Assembly: GCA_963848495.1 (NCBI GenBank)
Contig: CAWKDV010000002.1
Span: 1,674,001-1,738,000 of the forward strand
Direction: 5' to 3'
Length of the DNA: 64,000 bases
Source of the DNA: JAICJR01 sp963848495
GTDB lineage: Bacteria > Actinomycetota > Thermoleophilia > Solirubrobacterales > Thermoleophilaceae
Position 1 is the first letter of the stretch; each line of letters begins with the position of its first letter. Position numbers and translations under genes: made by a program. The notes under the pieces were generated by a model. That model did no database searches, was not told where the DNA came from, and saw nothing but the letters and a program-made list of their open reading frames with translations. Below, piece after piece: positions 31,028-39,380 of this stretch.

Positions 31028-31519
31028 GTGGAGCGGGCGGCAAGCAGATATCTGTTGCGAGCCACGGCTCTGAGCGCCGTATTGGGAGCCCTGTGCGTCT
31101 TCGCTCCGGCGGCTCTCGCCGTGTCCGGGCCCGATCCCGCCCCGCACCAGGGCGGCGGCCCGCAGCCCGACCCGTCGGGAGGCCGCGCGGCAGCGGTCAC
31201 GCCGGCGCCCGTGCGGCAGCCGGTCGTCCCGGCGCGAGCGGCGCCGGCGGCCGTCCATCCCAAGCCGATTCAGCGTCACCGCCGCCGCGCGGCGCGGCCT
31301 GAGCAGCCGGCGCCGCGGGCGCTGCCGCACTCGGCGCCGTCGCGGGTGTTCAACTCGCTCGCGGCCGGCCTGCAGCCGGTCGCCGCCAGCACCGGGTCGA
31401 GCGGCCTGGGGCGCGACCGGCTCGTGCTGGCCGCCGGCGCGCTGCTGCTCGTGATGCTGCTGGGCGGGTCGCTGCTCTTGCTCGCGCTCGACGAGACGAG
31501 GACGCTGCGCGGGCCATGA
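31028..31519 (+). CDS. Small exported protein with Pro-rich middle and C-terminal anchor
   Basis: 163 residues from GTG 31028, chosen because AAGGAAGG lies eight bases upstream (a GTG at 31019 overlaps that site). A signal peptide (about 1-33, ending APAALA) is followed by a Pro/Arg/His-rich region (QRHRRRAARPEQPAPRALP) and a hydrophobic helix near 130-153 with a short tail. Its layout copies the protein at 28718. Its stop overlaps the next gene's start by four bases. Probably part of the same surface system; no domain is recognised. Confidence 0.72.
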   Translation: MERAASRYLLRATALSAVLGALCVFAPAALAVSGPDPAPHQGGGPQPDPSGGRAAAVTPAPVRQPVVPARAAPAAVHPKPIQRHRRRAARPEQPAPRALPHSAPSRVFNSLAAGLQPVAASTGSSGLGRDRLVLAAGALLLVMLLGGSLLLLALDETRTLRGP

Positions 31520-32616
31520 GGAGGGTGCTGCTACTGGCCATCGGGCTGGCGCTGCTGGCCGCCGTGCCGGCGCGGGCGAATGACGTCACGTCCTCGTGCA
31601 CGCTGCCGGGCGGCGCCGACGTCGACTGCTCGACCTGGCACTCGTCAAGCGTCACCTTGCACTGGCAGTGGGAGCCGTTCGGCAGCGAGACGTCCACGGA
31701 CCAGTGCAACACGCGCACGATCAGCACGGACACCTCGAGCGCCGGTGTCAGCGTGACCTGCGTCGTGACCTGGGGCCCGGACAGCGCCAGCCACATGGCC
31801 ACCGTGCGCGTGGACAAGACCCCGCCGAAGGTCACCGGCGCCACACCCGCCCGGCCCCCCGACTACAACGGCTGGTACAACCACCCGGTCGCGTTCACTT
31901 TCCAAGGTTCGGACGCGCTCTCCGGCCTGGCCTCCTGCGAGACCGTCACCTACACGGGCCCCGACGGCGCCACGGCGGCGGTGACCGGCGGATGCCGCGA
32001 CGTTGCCGGCAACCGCGGCGTGGGTTCCTTCCCGCTTGCCTTCGACGACACGGCTCCCGCCCCCGCCCAGGTGCAGATCGAGCCTGAGAACCGCTCGGTC
32101 GTGCTGCGCTGGACCGCGCCGGCGGACGCGGCTCGCGTGCTCGTGGTGCGCGCCTCCACGCAGGCGGCGAGGAGCGCCAAGACGATCTATCGCGGCAGTG
32201 GAGACGACGTGAAGGACCGCGGGCTGCGCAACGGCGTGCGCTACCGCTATCGCGTGACCGTCGTGGACCAGGCCGGCAACGCCACCACGACCCACACGAG
32301 CGCGATCCCCACCTCCTCGACGCTGCGGCCTGTGAGCGGCACCGAGGTCAGCGCCGCCCCGCGCCTCACCTGGAAGCCGCTCCGGGGTGCGAGCTACTAC
32401 AACGTCCAGCTCTTCCGGGGCCGGACCAAGGTGCTGAGCGCCTGGCCGCACGGCGCCCACCTGCAGCTGCCGTCGGCGTGGCGCTTCCGCGGCCACCACC
32501 GGCATCTGAAGGCCGGCATCTACCGCTGGTTCGTCTGGCCGGGGTACGGGGCGCGCAACGCCCAGCGCTACGGGGCGATGGTCGGCCGCAGCAGCTTCCG
32601 AGTCGTCGCTCACTAA
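31516..32616 (+). CDS. Secreted protein with Ig-like/fibronectin-like domains
   Basis: 366 residues with a signal peptide (MRRVLLLAIGLALLAAVPARA). The first half has paired Cys (CTLPGGADVDC, SCETVT...GGCRDVAGN) and the bacterial Ig-like pattern VDKTPPKVTG...GWYNHPVAFTFQGSDALSGL. The middle (PAPAQVQIEPENRSVVLRWTAPADA... VRYRYRVTVVDQAGN) matches a fibronectin type III domain. The end (APRLTWKPLRGASYYNVQLFRG...GIYRWFVWPGYG) is a further domain of this sort. It is likely an adhesion or matrix protein. It is coupled to the upstream anchored protein and is the last of the surface gene group. Confidence 0.8.
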   Translation: MRRVLLLAIGLALLAAVPARANDVTSSCTLPGGADVDCSTWHSSSVTLHWQWEPFGSETSTDQCNTRTISTDTSSAGVSVTCVVTWGPDSASHMATVRVDKTPPKVTGATPARPPDYNGWYNHPVAFTFQGSDALSGLASCETVTYTGPDGATAAVTGGCRDVAGNRGVGSFPLAFDDTAPAPAQVQIEPENRSVVLRWTAPADAARVLVVRASTQAARSAKTIYRGSGDDVKDRGLRNGVRYRYRVTVVDQAGNATTTHTSAIPTSSTLRPVSGTEVSAAPRLTWKPLRGASYYNVQLFRGRTKVLSAWPHGAHLQLPSAWRFRGHHRHLKAGIYRWFVWPGYGARNAQRYGAMVGRSSFRVVAH

Positions 32617-32631
32617 TCTCGCAGCGGGAAT

Positions 32632-33759
32632 ATGAAGCGGGATCCGTACGAGCTGCTCGGCGTGCCGCGCGACGCCGACGAGACACAGATAAAGAAGGCC
32701 TTTCGCAAGCTCGCGCGCGAGCTGCATCCGGACGTGAACAAGCACGATCCGGACGCTGAGGAGAAGTTCAAGGAGGCCGCCGAGGCCTACGAGATCCTGT
32801 CCGACGCGGAACGCCGTTCGATCTTCGACCGTTACGGTCACGACGGCCTGGGCGCCCGAGGCTTCGAGTCCGGCTTCTCGGGCTTCGGCTCGTTCGCCGA
32901 CATCTTCGACGCCTTCTTCGGCGGCGGCGACCCGTTCGGCTCGCCCTTCGGCGGCCGCGGCGGGGCCGTGCAGGGCGGGGACATCGCAGTGGCGGTGCAG
33001 GTGTCGCTGGCCGAGGCCGCCACCGGCACGGACGCGCTGGTGGACTACGAGGCGGTGTCCACTTGCGAGCGCTGCCACGGCAATACCGCGGAGCCCGGCA
33101 CGCCGATCGACACGTGCGAGCGCTGCGGCGGCAGCGGGCAGCTGCGCAGCGTCACCCGCACGGCCTTCGGCCAGCTCGTGCGCTCCCACGTCTGCGACGC
33201 CTGCGGCGGGGAGGGCAAGATCGCCCGCACGCCCTGCAGCGAGTGCGCGGGGCGCGGCCGGGTGGCCGGCCACGTGAGCCTCACGGTCCAGGTCCCGGCG
33301 GGGATCGCGGACGAGCAGCGCATCCGCATGACCGGGCACGGCCACGCGGGCGAGCGCGGCGGGCGGCCCGGCGACCTCTACGTGCTCGTGCGCGTGGCGC
33401 CCGACGAGCGCTTCGTGCGCGACGGCAACGACCTCGTCACGGTCGTGGACCTGCCGGCGCCGGCCGCCGCGCTCGGCACCAAGATCAGAGTCCCGACGCT
33501 CGACGGCGAGGAGGAGCTTGAGGTGGAGCCAGGCACGCAGCCGGGCACGGTGCTCACGCTGCGTGGCAAGGGCATGCCGTCGCTGCGGCGCGGCAGGCGC
33601 GGCGACCAGCGCGTGGTGGTCAACGTGGTCATCCCGCGCAAGCTCACGGCCGAGCAGCGCGACCTGCTGAGCCAGTTCGCCGCCACGCTCGGCGAGGAGA
33701 ACCTGCAGGAGGACGGCGACCAGTCGCTCTTCCAGCGGGTGAAGCGGGCGCTGAGCTGA
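32632..33759 (+). CDS. dnaJ: Chaperone DnaJ
   Basis: 375 residues. The J domain carries HPD at 32-34, followed by a Gly/Phe-rich region (FESGFSGFGSF), then four Cys repeats (CERC, CERCGGSG, CDACGGEG, CSECAGRG), of which the first (CERCHGNT) lacks the second Gly. The C-terminal substrate domains follow. It stimulates DnaK and binds unfolded protein. Its place directly before prmA is conserved in many bacteria. No CIRCE element is visible upstream, so HrcA control is not shown. Confidence 0.96.
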   Translation: MKRDPYELLGVPRDADETQIKKAFRKLARELHPDVNKHDPDAEEKFKEAAEAYEILSDAERRSIFDRYGHDGLGARGFESGFSGFGSFADIFDAFFGGGDPFGSPFGGRGGAVQGGDIAVAVQVSLAEAATGTDALVDYEAVSTCERCHGNTAEPGTPIDTCERCGGSGQLRSVTRTAFGQLVRSHVCDACGGEGKIARTPCSECAGRGRVAGHVSLTVQVPAGIADEQRIRMTGHGHAGERGGRPGDLYVLVRVAPDERFVRDGNDLVTVVDLPAPAAALGTKIRVPTLDGEEELEVEPGTQPGTVLTLRGKGMPSLRRGRRGDQRVVVNVVIPRKLTAEQRDLLSQFAATLGEENLQEDGDQSLFQRVKRALS

Positions 33760-34565
33760 TCCGGCTGGCGGTCAGGGCGCCCGCCGAGGCCGCCGAGATC
33801 GTGCTGGCCGCGCTGCTCGAGCTTGCCCCGAGCGGGGTGGAGCAGGTCGACGGCGACGGCTGGACCGAATACGCGCTGTACGGGGCGCCGGGCGAGCTGC
33901 CGTCGCTGCCCGAAGGTGAGGCTGAGGTGGCCGGCGTGCGCGTCAGCGTGCGTGGGGAGGAGGTCCCTGAGGACTGGGAGGAGCGCTGGAAGCGCTTCCA
34001 CGTGCCCGTGCTGGTGGCCGGCCGCATCTACGTGCGCCCGCCCTGGGAGCAGGCGGCGGTCCGGCCAGGAGTGACCGAGATCGTCATCGACCCCGGCCGC
34101 GCGTTCGGCACCGGCTCGCACGCCACCACGCGCCTCTGCCTCGAGCTGCTGCTCGAGCTCGAGCCGCATGGCTCGTTCGCCGACCTCGGCTGCGGTTCGG
34201 GGGTGCTGGCGATCGCGGCGGCGAAGCTCGGCTTCGAGCCGGTGATCGCGCTCGACTCGGACCGCCTGGCGGTGGAGGCGACCCGGCTGAACGCCCGCGA
34301 CAACGGCGTCGTGCTCGAACGGGTGGAGCGCTTCGACCTGCGCGGGGGCCCGCCGCCCGCCGCGGACGTGGCGGCCGCCAACCTGATGCGCCCGCTGCTG
34401 CTGCGCCTGGCCGAGCTGATGGAGCCGCGGCCGCCCGTGCTGATCGCCTCGGGCCTGCTCGAGGAGGAGGCGGACGAGGTGGCGGCGGCGTTCGCGCCGA
34501 TGACAGAGCGGCGCCGGCTCACGCTCCAGGGCTGGAGCGCGCTGCTGCTCGTCAGCCGCGGCTGA
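33756..34565 (+). CDS. prmA: Ribosomal protein L11 methyltransferase PrmA (probable CTG start)
   Basis: The SAM motif FADLGCGSGVLAIAAAKLG and AANLMRPLL, together with PGRAFGTGSHATT, identify PrmA, which trimethylates ribosomal protein L11. The first ATG/GTG/TTG in frame is GTG 33801, but the codons before it encode IRLAVRAPAEAAEIV, the normal N-terminal strand and helix of the family. The only start that includes them is a CTG at 33756 overlapping the dnaJ stop (CTGA), giving 269 residues. The 3' end overlaps the convergent hydrolase by 14 bases. Confidence 0.9.
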   Translation: MIRLAVRAPAEAAEIVLAALLELAPSGVEQVDGDGWTEYALYGAPGELPSLPEGEAEVAGVRVSVRGEEVPEDWEERWKRFHVPVLVAGRIYVRPPWEQAAVRPGVTEIVIDPGRAFGTGSHATTRLCLELLLELEPHGSFADLGCGSGVLAIAAAKLGFEPVIALDSDRLAVEATRLNARDNGVVLERVERFDLRGGPPPAADVAAANLMRPLLLRLAELMEPRPPVLIASGLLEEEADEVAAAFAPMTERRRLTLQGWSALLLVSRG

Positions 34566-35427
34566 AGAACTGAAGAGCCCGCTCGAGCACCAGCTCGGGG
34601 CGCTCCTCGGCGATGAAGTGACCGCAGCCCTCGACCATCTCGATCTCGAGCTCGTCGGCGTACGGCTCGTAGCCCTCGAGCATCTCGGGGCGGATCACCG
34701 GGTCCCGCAGCCCGTGAAGCCAGAAGGTCGGCACCTCGAGCCGCAGCGACCGGTAGCGCCCGCGGATCAGCGGCCCCAGCTCGCGCAGGACGAAGGTGCG
34801 GTAGGTCTGCACGCTGGCCCAGGCGCGCTCGGGCTCGCGGAACTGGTCGAGCATGATGCGCGTGTCCTCAGGCGACCAGGTGCTGCTGCGCCCGGTGACG
34901 CGGTACGAGCGGTTGCCCGGCAGCCTGCCGAGCAGCCGCACGGCGCCGTTGCCGACACCCGGCGTGGCGATCACCCACTGGTAGAGGAAGCGGTGCGCGT
35001 GGCGGATCCCGCGGCGGTCGAAATGCGGCCAGAGGTGGGAGGTGTTCAGCGCCAGGTACTGCCTGATGAGGTCCGGCCGCCTCACGCAGAGGATGAAGCC
35101 GGCCACGCCGCCCCAGTCGTGCCCGACGAGGCGCACGTCGTGCAGCTCCAGCGTGTCGAGCAGCTCCGCGATGTCGGCCGCGAACTGCTCCTTCTCGTAG
35201 CCGCGCGGCGGGGCGTCCGACCAGCCGAAGCCGCGCAGGTCGGGGCAGATCACCCGGTAGCGCTCGGCCAGGCCGGGGATCAGGTGGCGCCAGCACCACC
35301 AGTGCTCGGGCCAGCCGTGGAGCATCACCACCGGGTCCCCGTCGCCCGCCTCGGCCACGTGCATCCGCAGGCCTCCCGCGTCGACGAAGCGATGCTCCAC
35401 ACCGGGCAGTTCCGGCAGCGGTCGCAT
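34552..35427 (-). CDS. Alpha/beta hydrolase of the epoxide hydrolase/haloalkane dehalogenase group
   Basis: 291 residues. The oxyanion motif HGWPEHWW (37-44), the nucleophile elbow VGHDWGG with Asp104, and the catalytic His in GCGHFIAEERPE near the C-terminus are in place, as expected for enzymes with an Asp nucleophile. The substrate may be an epoxide or alkyl halide. It is read against prmA on one side and diverges from yqeY on the other, breaking the prmA-yqeY-phoH run seen in other bacteria. Confidence 0.88.
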   Translation of the reverse strand: MRPLPELPGVEHRFVDAGGLRMHVAEAGDGDPVVMLHGWPEHWWCWRHLIPGLAERYRVICPDLRGFGWSDAPPRGYEKEQFAADIAELLDTLELHDVRLVGHDWGGVAGFILCVRRPDLIRQYLALNTSHLWPHFDRRGIRHAHRFLYQWVIATPGVGNGAVRLLGRLPGNRSYRVTGRSSTWSPEDTRIMLDQFREPERAWASVQTYRTFVLRELGPLIRGRYRSLRLEVPTFWLHGLRDPVIRPEMLEGYEPYADELEIEMVEGCGHFIAEERPELVLERALQFFSRG

Positions 35428-35453
35428 TGCGCTCGCAGCCTACACTTGAGCCG

Positions 35454-35885
35454 ATGTCCCTGATCGAACAGGTGCGCTCCGACACGGTCGTTGCGCTCAA
35501 GTCCGGCGACAAGCCTCGCGTTCAGGCGCTGCGCCTGATCTCGAGCGAGCTGCAGAAGGCGGCCAAGGAGTCGGACAACGGCGACGAGACCGCCGTCCTA
35601 CAGCGCGAGCGCAAGCGCCGCCTGGAGGCCGCCCAGGCGTACGAGGACGCCGGCCGCGAGGACCTCGCCGAGGGCGAGCGCCGCGAGGCGGCGATCATCG
35701 AGGAGTACATGCCCGAGCAGCTCTCCGACGAGGAGCTGCACGCGATCGTCGGGGACGTCGTGGCCGAATCGGGCGCTTCAAGCGCCCAGGACATGGGCAA
35801 GGTGATGTCCATGGTTATGCCCAAGGTCCAGGGGCGCGCCGACGGCAAGCGCGTGTCCGCCGTCGTTCGTGAGAAGCTCGCATAG
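35454..35885 (+). CDS. yqeY: GatB/YqeY-type protein
   Basis: 143 residues from ATG 35454; the longer frame from 35427 overlaps the divergent hydrolase start. The family pattern is complete: MSLIEQVRSDTVVALKSGDK, RVQALRLISSELQKA, EEYMPEQLSDEELHAIV and GKVMSMVMPKVQGRADGKRVSAVVREKL. YqeY resembles the tail domain of the GatB amidotransferase subunit and is thought to bind tRNA. It lies one base before phoH and typically neighbours it and dnaJ/era genes. Confidence 0.93.
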   Translation: MSLIEQVRSDTVVALKSGDKPRVQALRLISSELQKAAKESDNGDETAVLQRERKRRLEAAQAYEDAGREDLAEGERREAAIIEEYMPEQLSDEELHAIVGDVVAESGASSAQDMGKVMSMVMPKVQGRADGKRVSAVVREKLA

Positions 35886-35886
35886 G

Positions 35887-36858
35887 GTGCGCACACAGGT
35901 CGAGCTGACAAACGACGTCGCCACCGAGCTGGCGGGCCCGGGGGACACGATCATGCGGACGCTCGAGGGGCACCTCGAGGCGACCGTCTTCCTGCGCGGC
36001 AACCTCCTCACGCTCGAGGGCGAGCCGGCCGAGGTGCGCACCGCCGAGACCGTGGTGCGCGAGCTGTCAGACCTGATCCGGCAGGGCCACGAGATCGCGC
36101 CGGGCACGATCGAGGCGATCACCGGCGCGCTCGACCAGCACGAGAGCCCGAGCCGCATCCTCGAGGACGTGGTCTGGCGCCACCGCGGGCTCAAGGTCGC
36201 GCCCAAGACCGTGAACCAGAAGCGCTACGTCGACGCGATCCGCAACCAGACGATCACGATCGCCATCGGCCCCGCCGGCACCGGCAAGTCGTTCCTCGCC
36301 GTGGCGATGGCGGTGGCCGCGCTGGCGCGCCGCGAGGTCAACCGCATCGTGCTCACCCGCCCGGCCGTCGAGGCCGGCGAGCGGCTCGGCTTCCTGCCCG
36401 GCGACCTGATGGCCAAGGTCGACCCCTACCTGCGGCCGCTGTTCGACGCCCTCTACGACATGCTCGAGCCTGAGCGCGTCAACCAGCATCTGGAGCGCGG
36501 GGTGATCGAGGTCGCGCCGCTGGCGTTCATGCGTGGCCGCACGCTCAACGACTCCTTCATCATTCTCGACGAGGCCCAGAACACGAGCCCCGAGCAGATC
36601 AAGATGTTCCTCACACGGCTCGGGTTCAACTCGAAGATGGTCGTCACGGGCGACATCACCCAGGTCGACCTGCCGCGCGACCAGCGCTCGGGCCTCGTGG
36701 TCATCGGCGACATCCTGGGGGACGTCGAGGGCATCGAGTTCGTGCGCTTCGGCGGCGAGGACGTGGTGCGGCACAAGCTCGTGCAGCGCATCGTCGCCGC
36801 CTACAACGAGTACGCCGAGAAGCAGGCCCCCGAGCTGCGTCCGGCCCGACAGCGCTGA
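35887..36858 (+). CDS. phoH: PhoH family ATPase
   Basis: 323 residues from GTG 35887. Walker A is IGPAGTGKSFLAV, Walker B FIILDEAQNTSP, and the ending VVTGDITQVDLPRDQRSGL is diagnostic for PhoH/YlaK-type ATPases with an N-terminal KH-like region. These cytoplasmic proteins are linked to RNA processing. It is followed without gap by ybeY, its usual partner in rRNA maturation and quality control. Confidence 0.95.
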   Translation: MRTQVELTNDVATELAGPGDTIMRTLEGHLEATVFLRGNLLTLEGEPAEVRTAETVVRELSDLIRQGHEIAPGTIEAITGALDQHESPSRILEDVVWRHRGLKVAPKTVNQKRYVDAIRNQTITIAIGPAGTGKSFLAVAMAVAALARREVNRIVLTRPAVEAGERLGFLPGDLMAKVDPYLRPLFDALYDMLEPERVNQHLERGVIEVAPLAFMRGRTLNDSFIILDEAQNTSPEQIKMFLTRLGFNSKMVVTGDITQVDLPRDQRSGLVVIGDILGDVEGIEFVRFGGEDVVRHKLVQRIVAAYNEYAEKQAPELRPARQR

Positions 36859-37229
36859 GCGTCGAGCTCGAGATCCACGGCGACGACTCGCCGAAGGTGC
36901 GCGAGGCGGCTCTCGCCGCTCTGGCGGCGGCCCACGTGGAGGACGGGCATCTGGCGGTCGAGTTCGTCGACGAGGGCCGGATCCGGGAGCTCAACCGCGA
37001 CCACCGGGGGAAGGACGAGCCCACCGACGTGCTCTCGTTTCCCGTCGACGGCGCCGGCCCGGCGGTTGCCGGACCGCGCGAGCTCGGCGACGTGGTGATC
37101 TGCCGCGAGCACACGAGCGACGTGGTGGAGGCGGTGGTGCACGGCGTGCTCCACCTCTGCGGCTACGACCACGAGACCGACGACGGCGAGATGCAGGCGC
37201 TCCAGTTCCGCGTGCTGGCGGGCCTGTGA
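36855..37229 (+). CDS. ybeY: Endoribonuclease YbeY (probable CTG start)
   Basis: The zinc motif HGVLHLCGYDHE and DEPTDVLSFP identify YbeY, which matures 16S rRNA 3' ends. With the first standard start (GTG 36897) the first strand would be missing. Reading from a CTG at 36855, overlapping the phoH stop as CTGA, adds LSVELEIHGDDSPK, which resembles the usual YbeY N-terminus and gives 124 residues. This is the same CTGA arrangement as prmA. The era GTG overlaps its own stop by four bases. Confidence 0.9.
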   Translation: MSVELEIHGDDSPKVREAALAALAAAHVEDGHLAVEFVDEGRIRELNRDHRGKDEPTDVLSFPVDGAGPAVAGPRELGDVVICREHTSDVVEAVVHGVLHLCGYDHETDDGEMQALQFRVLAGL

Positions 37230-38131
37230 GCACCCTAAAGGGCACAGGCACACGCAGCGGCTTCGTGGCGTTGGCGGGCCGGCCGAACGTGGGCAAGTCC
37301 ACGTTCGTGAACCGCGTGGTGGGGGAGAAGGTGGCGATCGTCTCGGACAAGCCGCAGACCACGCGCCGCGCGATCCGCGGCGTGGCCACAACCGCTGCCT
37401 GGCAGCTCGTGCTGGTCGACCTGCCCGGCGTGCAGCGTCCGCGCGACCCCCTGACCACTCGCATGCAGGAGCGCATGCAGCGCGAGCTGGCGGACTCCGA
37501 CGTTGCGCTGTTCGTGCTCAGCGCCGAGCAGCAGATCGGCGCTGGCGACCACTTCATCGCGCAGGCCATCAGGAAGGTGGGTCTGCCGGCGGTGACGGCG
37601 CTCAACAAGGTCGACAAGCTGCGCAGCCGGCCCCACGTCGCGGCGAAGCTCGAGGAGGCGGCGGCGCTCGACGTGCAGGGCGAGCTGTTCCCGGTCAGCG
37701 CGCGCACCGGCGCCGGCGTGCCCGAGCTGGTCGAGCACCTCGTGGCGCTGCTGCCCGAGGGGCCGTTCTTCTACCCGCCGGAGGAGCACACGGACCTGTC
37801 CGAGAGCGTCCGGCTGGCCGAGCTGATCCGCGAGCAGGTGCTGCTGCGCACGCGCGAGGAGCTGCCGCACGCCGCCGAGGTGGAGATCGAGGAGATCGAG
37901 GAGCGCGACGACGGCCTGCTCGTGATCAGCGCGCGCGTCTGGGCGGAGACCGACTCGCAGAAGGGGATCCTGATCGGCGCGGGCGGCCGGATGGTCCGCG
38001 CGATAGGCATGGCTGCCCGGCGCGAGATCGAGGCGGCGCTCGGCCGCCACGTGCACCTCGATCTCAGCGTGCGGGTGCGGAAGGGCTGGCGCCGGGACGA
38101 GGCCCTCCTCGACCGGCTCGGGATCGACTGA
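37226..38131 (+). CDS. era: GTPase Era
   Basis: 301 residues from GTG 37226. G motifs: GRPNVGKST (G1), TTRRAIRG (G2), LVDLPG (G3), NKVDK (G4) and SAR (G5). The C-terminal KH domain contains GILIGAGGRMVRAIGMAARREIEAALG. Era binds the 3' end of 16S rRNA in small-subunit assembly, which fits the neighbours ybeY and phoH. It is the last gene of the run; the frameshifted gene on the other strand overlaps its 3' end. Confidence 0.96.
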   Translation: MSTLKGTGTRSGFVALAGRPNVGKSTFVNRVVGEKVAIVSDKPQTTRRAIRGVATTAAWQLVLVDLPGVQRPRDPLTTRMQERMQRELADSDVALFVLSAEQQIGAGDHFIAQAIRKVGLPAVTALNKVDKLRSRPHVAAKLEEAAALDVQGELFPVSARTGAGVPELVEHLVALLPEGPFFYPPEEHTDLSESVRLAELIREQVLLRTREELPHAAEVEIEEIEERDDGLLVISARVWAETDSQKGILIGAGGRMVRAIGMAARREIEAALGRHVHLDLSVRVRKGWRRDEALLDRLGID

Positions 38132-38596
38132 CCCCGAACGCGACCAGCGCCAGCGCGATCGCCGCCGCGCCACCGGCCACCCAGCCGTAGGGGAAGCCCG
38201 AGTCGAGCCCGACCGCGCCGGGGCGGACGCGGCCGGGCTGATGTCGACCGGCGCCCAGTTCTGCTGGGGAACGCGCCCAAGGCCGACGACCTGGTACGAC
38301 CAGCGACCTGCGCTCGGGAACACGACGTGAACGTGGTAGCCGAGGTCCGGCAGCCGCTCGCCCGGGAACCGCAGCGCGCGGCCGGAGCCCAGGTCGCGGA
38401 TCTCGATGCCCACGCCCTGGGCGGGCAGAGGCGGCTGACCCGGGAACGGCAGTGCGTGGATCTCCGTGTCCCACGGCTGCCCCGCGTGAAGGAAGTCGGG
38501 CAGTGAGCTGAGCTCGATCCCCTCCTTGGCGGAGGCGGAGGCGGGGATCAGTGCGAGGGCGACGAGGGCGGCGAGGGCGGCGGCAAAGGTCTTCAT
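38064..38596 (-). pseudogene. Exported protein with C-terminal helix, one apparent frameshift
   Basis: From ATG 38596 a signal peptide (MKTFAAALAALVALALIPASASA) and an extracytoplasmic domain are read (YHVHVVFPSAGRWSYQVVGLG, comparable to copper-handling or FixH-like beta domains). At about 38215-38245 the frame must change to recover VGLDSGFPYGWVAGGAAAIALALVAFGV, an evident transmembrane helix, after which reading continues to 38064 inside era. Without the change the protein ends in low-complexity Arg-rich sequence. A sequencing indel near GCCCCGGCGCGG is likely; a real break is possible. Confidence 0.6.
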
Positions 38597-38612
38597 GCCT
38601 GCTCTACAACGG

Positions 38613-39380
38613 TCACGGCCGCAAGGTTCCCGCGATCCGCAGCGCGGCCGCCTTGGATATGTGGGCCTCGAGCCGCAGCAGCACCGGGCCCTGCCGCCAC
38701 AGCAGCGTGTTCGTGGCCAGGCGCGGCGTGTAATCGCGGATCCGGCCCTGCGGGTCCGTGTAGAGAACGATGTGCGGGCTGCCCGCGATCCAGACGCCGC
38801 GGCCGCCGTTCACGGTCACTCGCTCCGCGGTCGTGCCCGGGCCGAGCGTCTTCTGGAGGAACGTGAACGGCTGGTTGCCCCGGAACTCGGTGATCAGCAT
38901 GCCGAGGCCGGTCGAGCCGCTCTCCGGCAGGCCGGGACGCGGCCGGTAGGCCAGGGCCACCTGGCCTCCGGTCGGCACCGTGTCGAGGTAGACGGCGTCG
39001 GGCGAGCGGCCTGCCGGCACCACCACGGGGAACGACACGTGCGCCTCAGCCTGCGGGAGCGTCACCCGAGTGCCGAGCCCGAGCTGCGAGCCCGCGCCGG
39101 GCGGGAGCGCCGGCAGCCGCGGCGCCCGCTCGATCTTCACGCTGCGCAGGCCGAGCCAGTCCAGCACGCTGTGTCGCCAGCTTGGCACCGCGGCCACCGC
39201 GCTGCCGGCGAATAGGAGCAGCAGCGCGAACGCGATCGCCGGCGTGCGCCGCCGCATCAGCGGCCGACGCGGCCGGGGCGTGCGCTCGACGCGTGAGCGC
39301 ACGGCCGGCGCCAGCGCCGGCGTGGGTGGGTACTCGAGCTCGGCTGCAAGACCGGCGAGCGTGCGCTCCAGCTCTGTCAC
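38613..39380 (-). CDS. Membrane protein likely acting as anti-sigma or sensor partner of the ECF factor
   Basis: 255 residues. A cytoplasmic N-terminus of about 45 residues (TELERTLAGLAAELEYPPTPALAPAVRSRV) precedes one transmembrane helix (about 48-64) and a C-terminal extracytoplasmic domain. It overlaps the upstream ECF sigma gene by four bases, as anti-sigma genes usually do. A zinc anti-sigma motif (HxxxCxxC) is absent, so the mechanism would differ from RskA/ZAS types. The soluble part contains VWIAGSPHIVLYTDPQGRIRDYTPRLATNTLLWRQGPVLLRLEA, resembling DUF4367-like domains. Confidence 0.75.
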   Translation of the reverse strand: MTELERTLAGLAAELEYPPTPALAPAVRSRVERTPRPRRPLMRRRTPAIAFALLLLFAGSAVAAVPSWRHSVLDWLGLRSVKIERAPRLPALPPGAGSQLGLGTRVTLPQAEAHVSFPVVVPAGRSPDAVYLDTVPTGGQVALAYRPRPGLPESGSTGLGMLITEFRGNQPFTFLQKTLGPGTTAERVTVNGGRGVWIAGSPHIVLYTDPQGRIRDYTPRLATNTLLWRQGPVLLRLEAHISKAAALRIAGTLRP

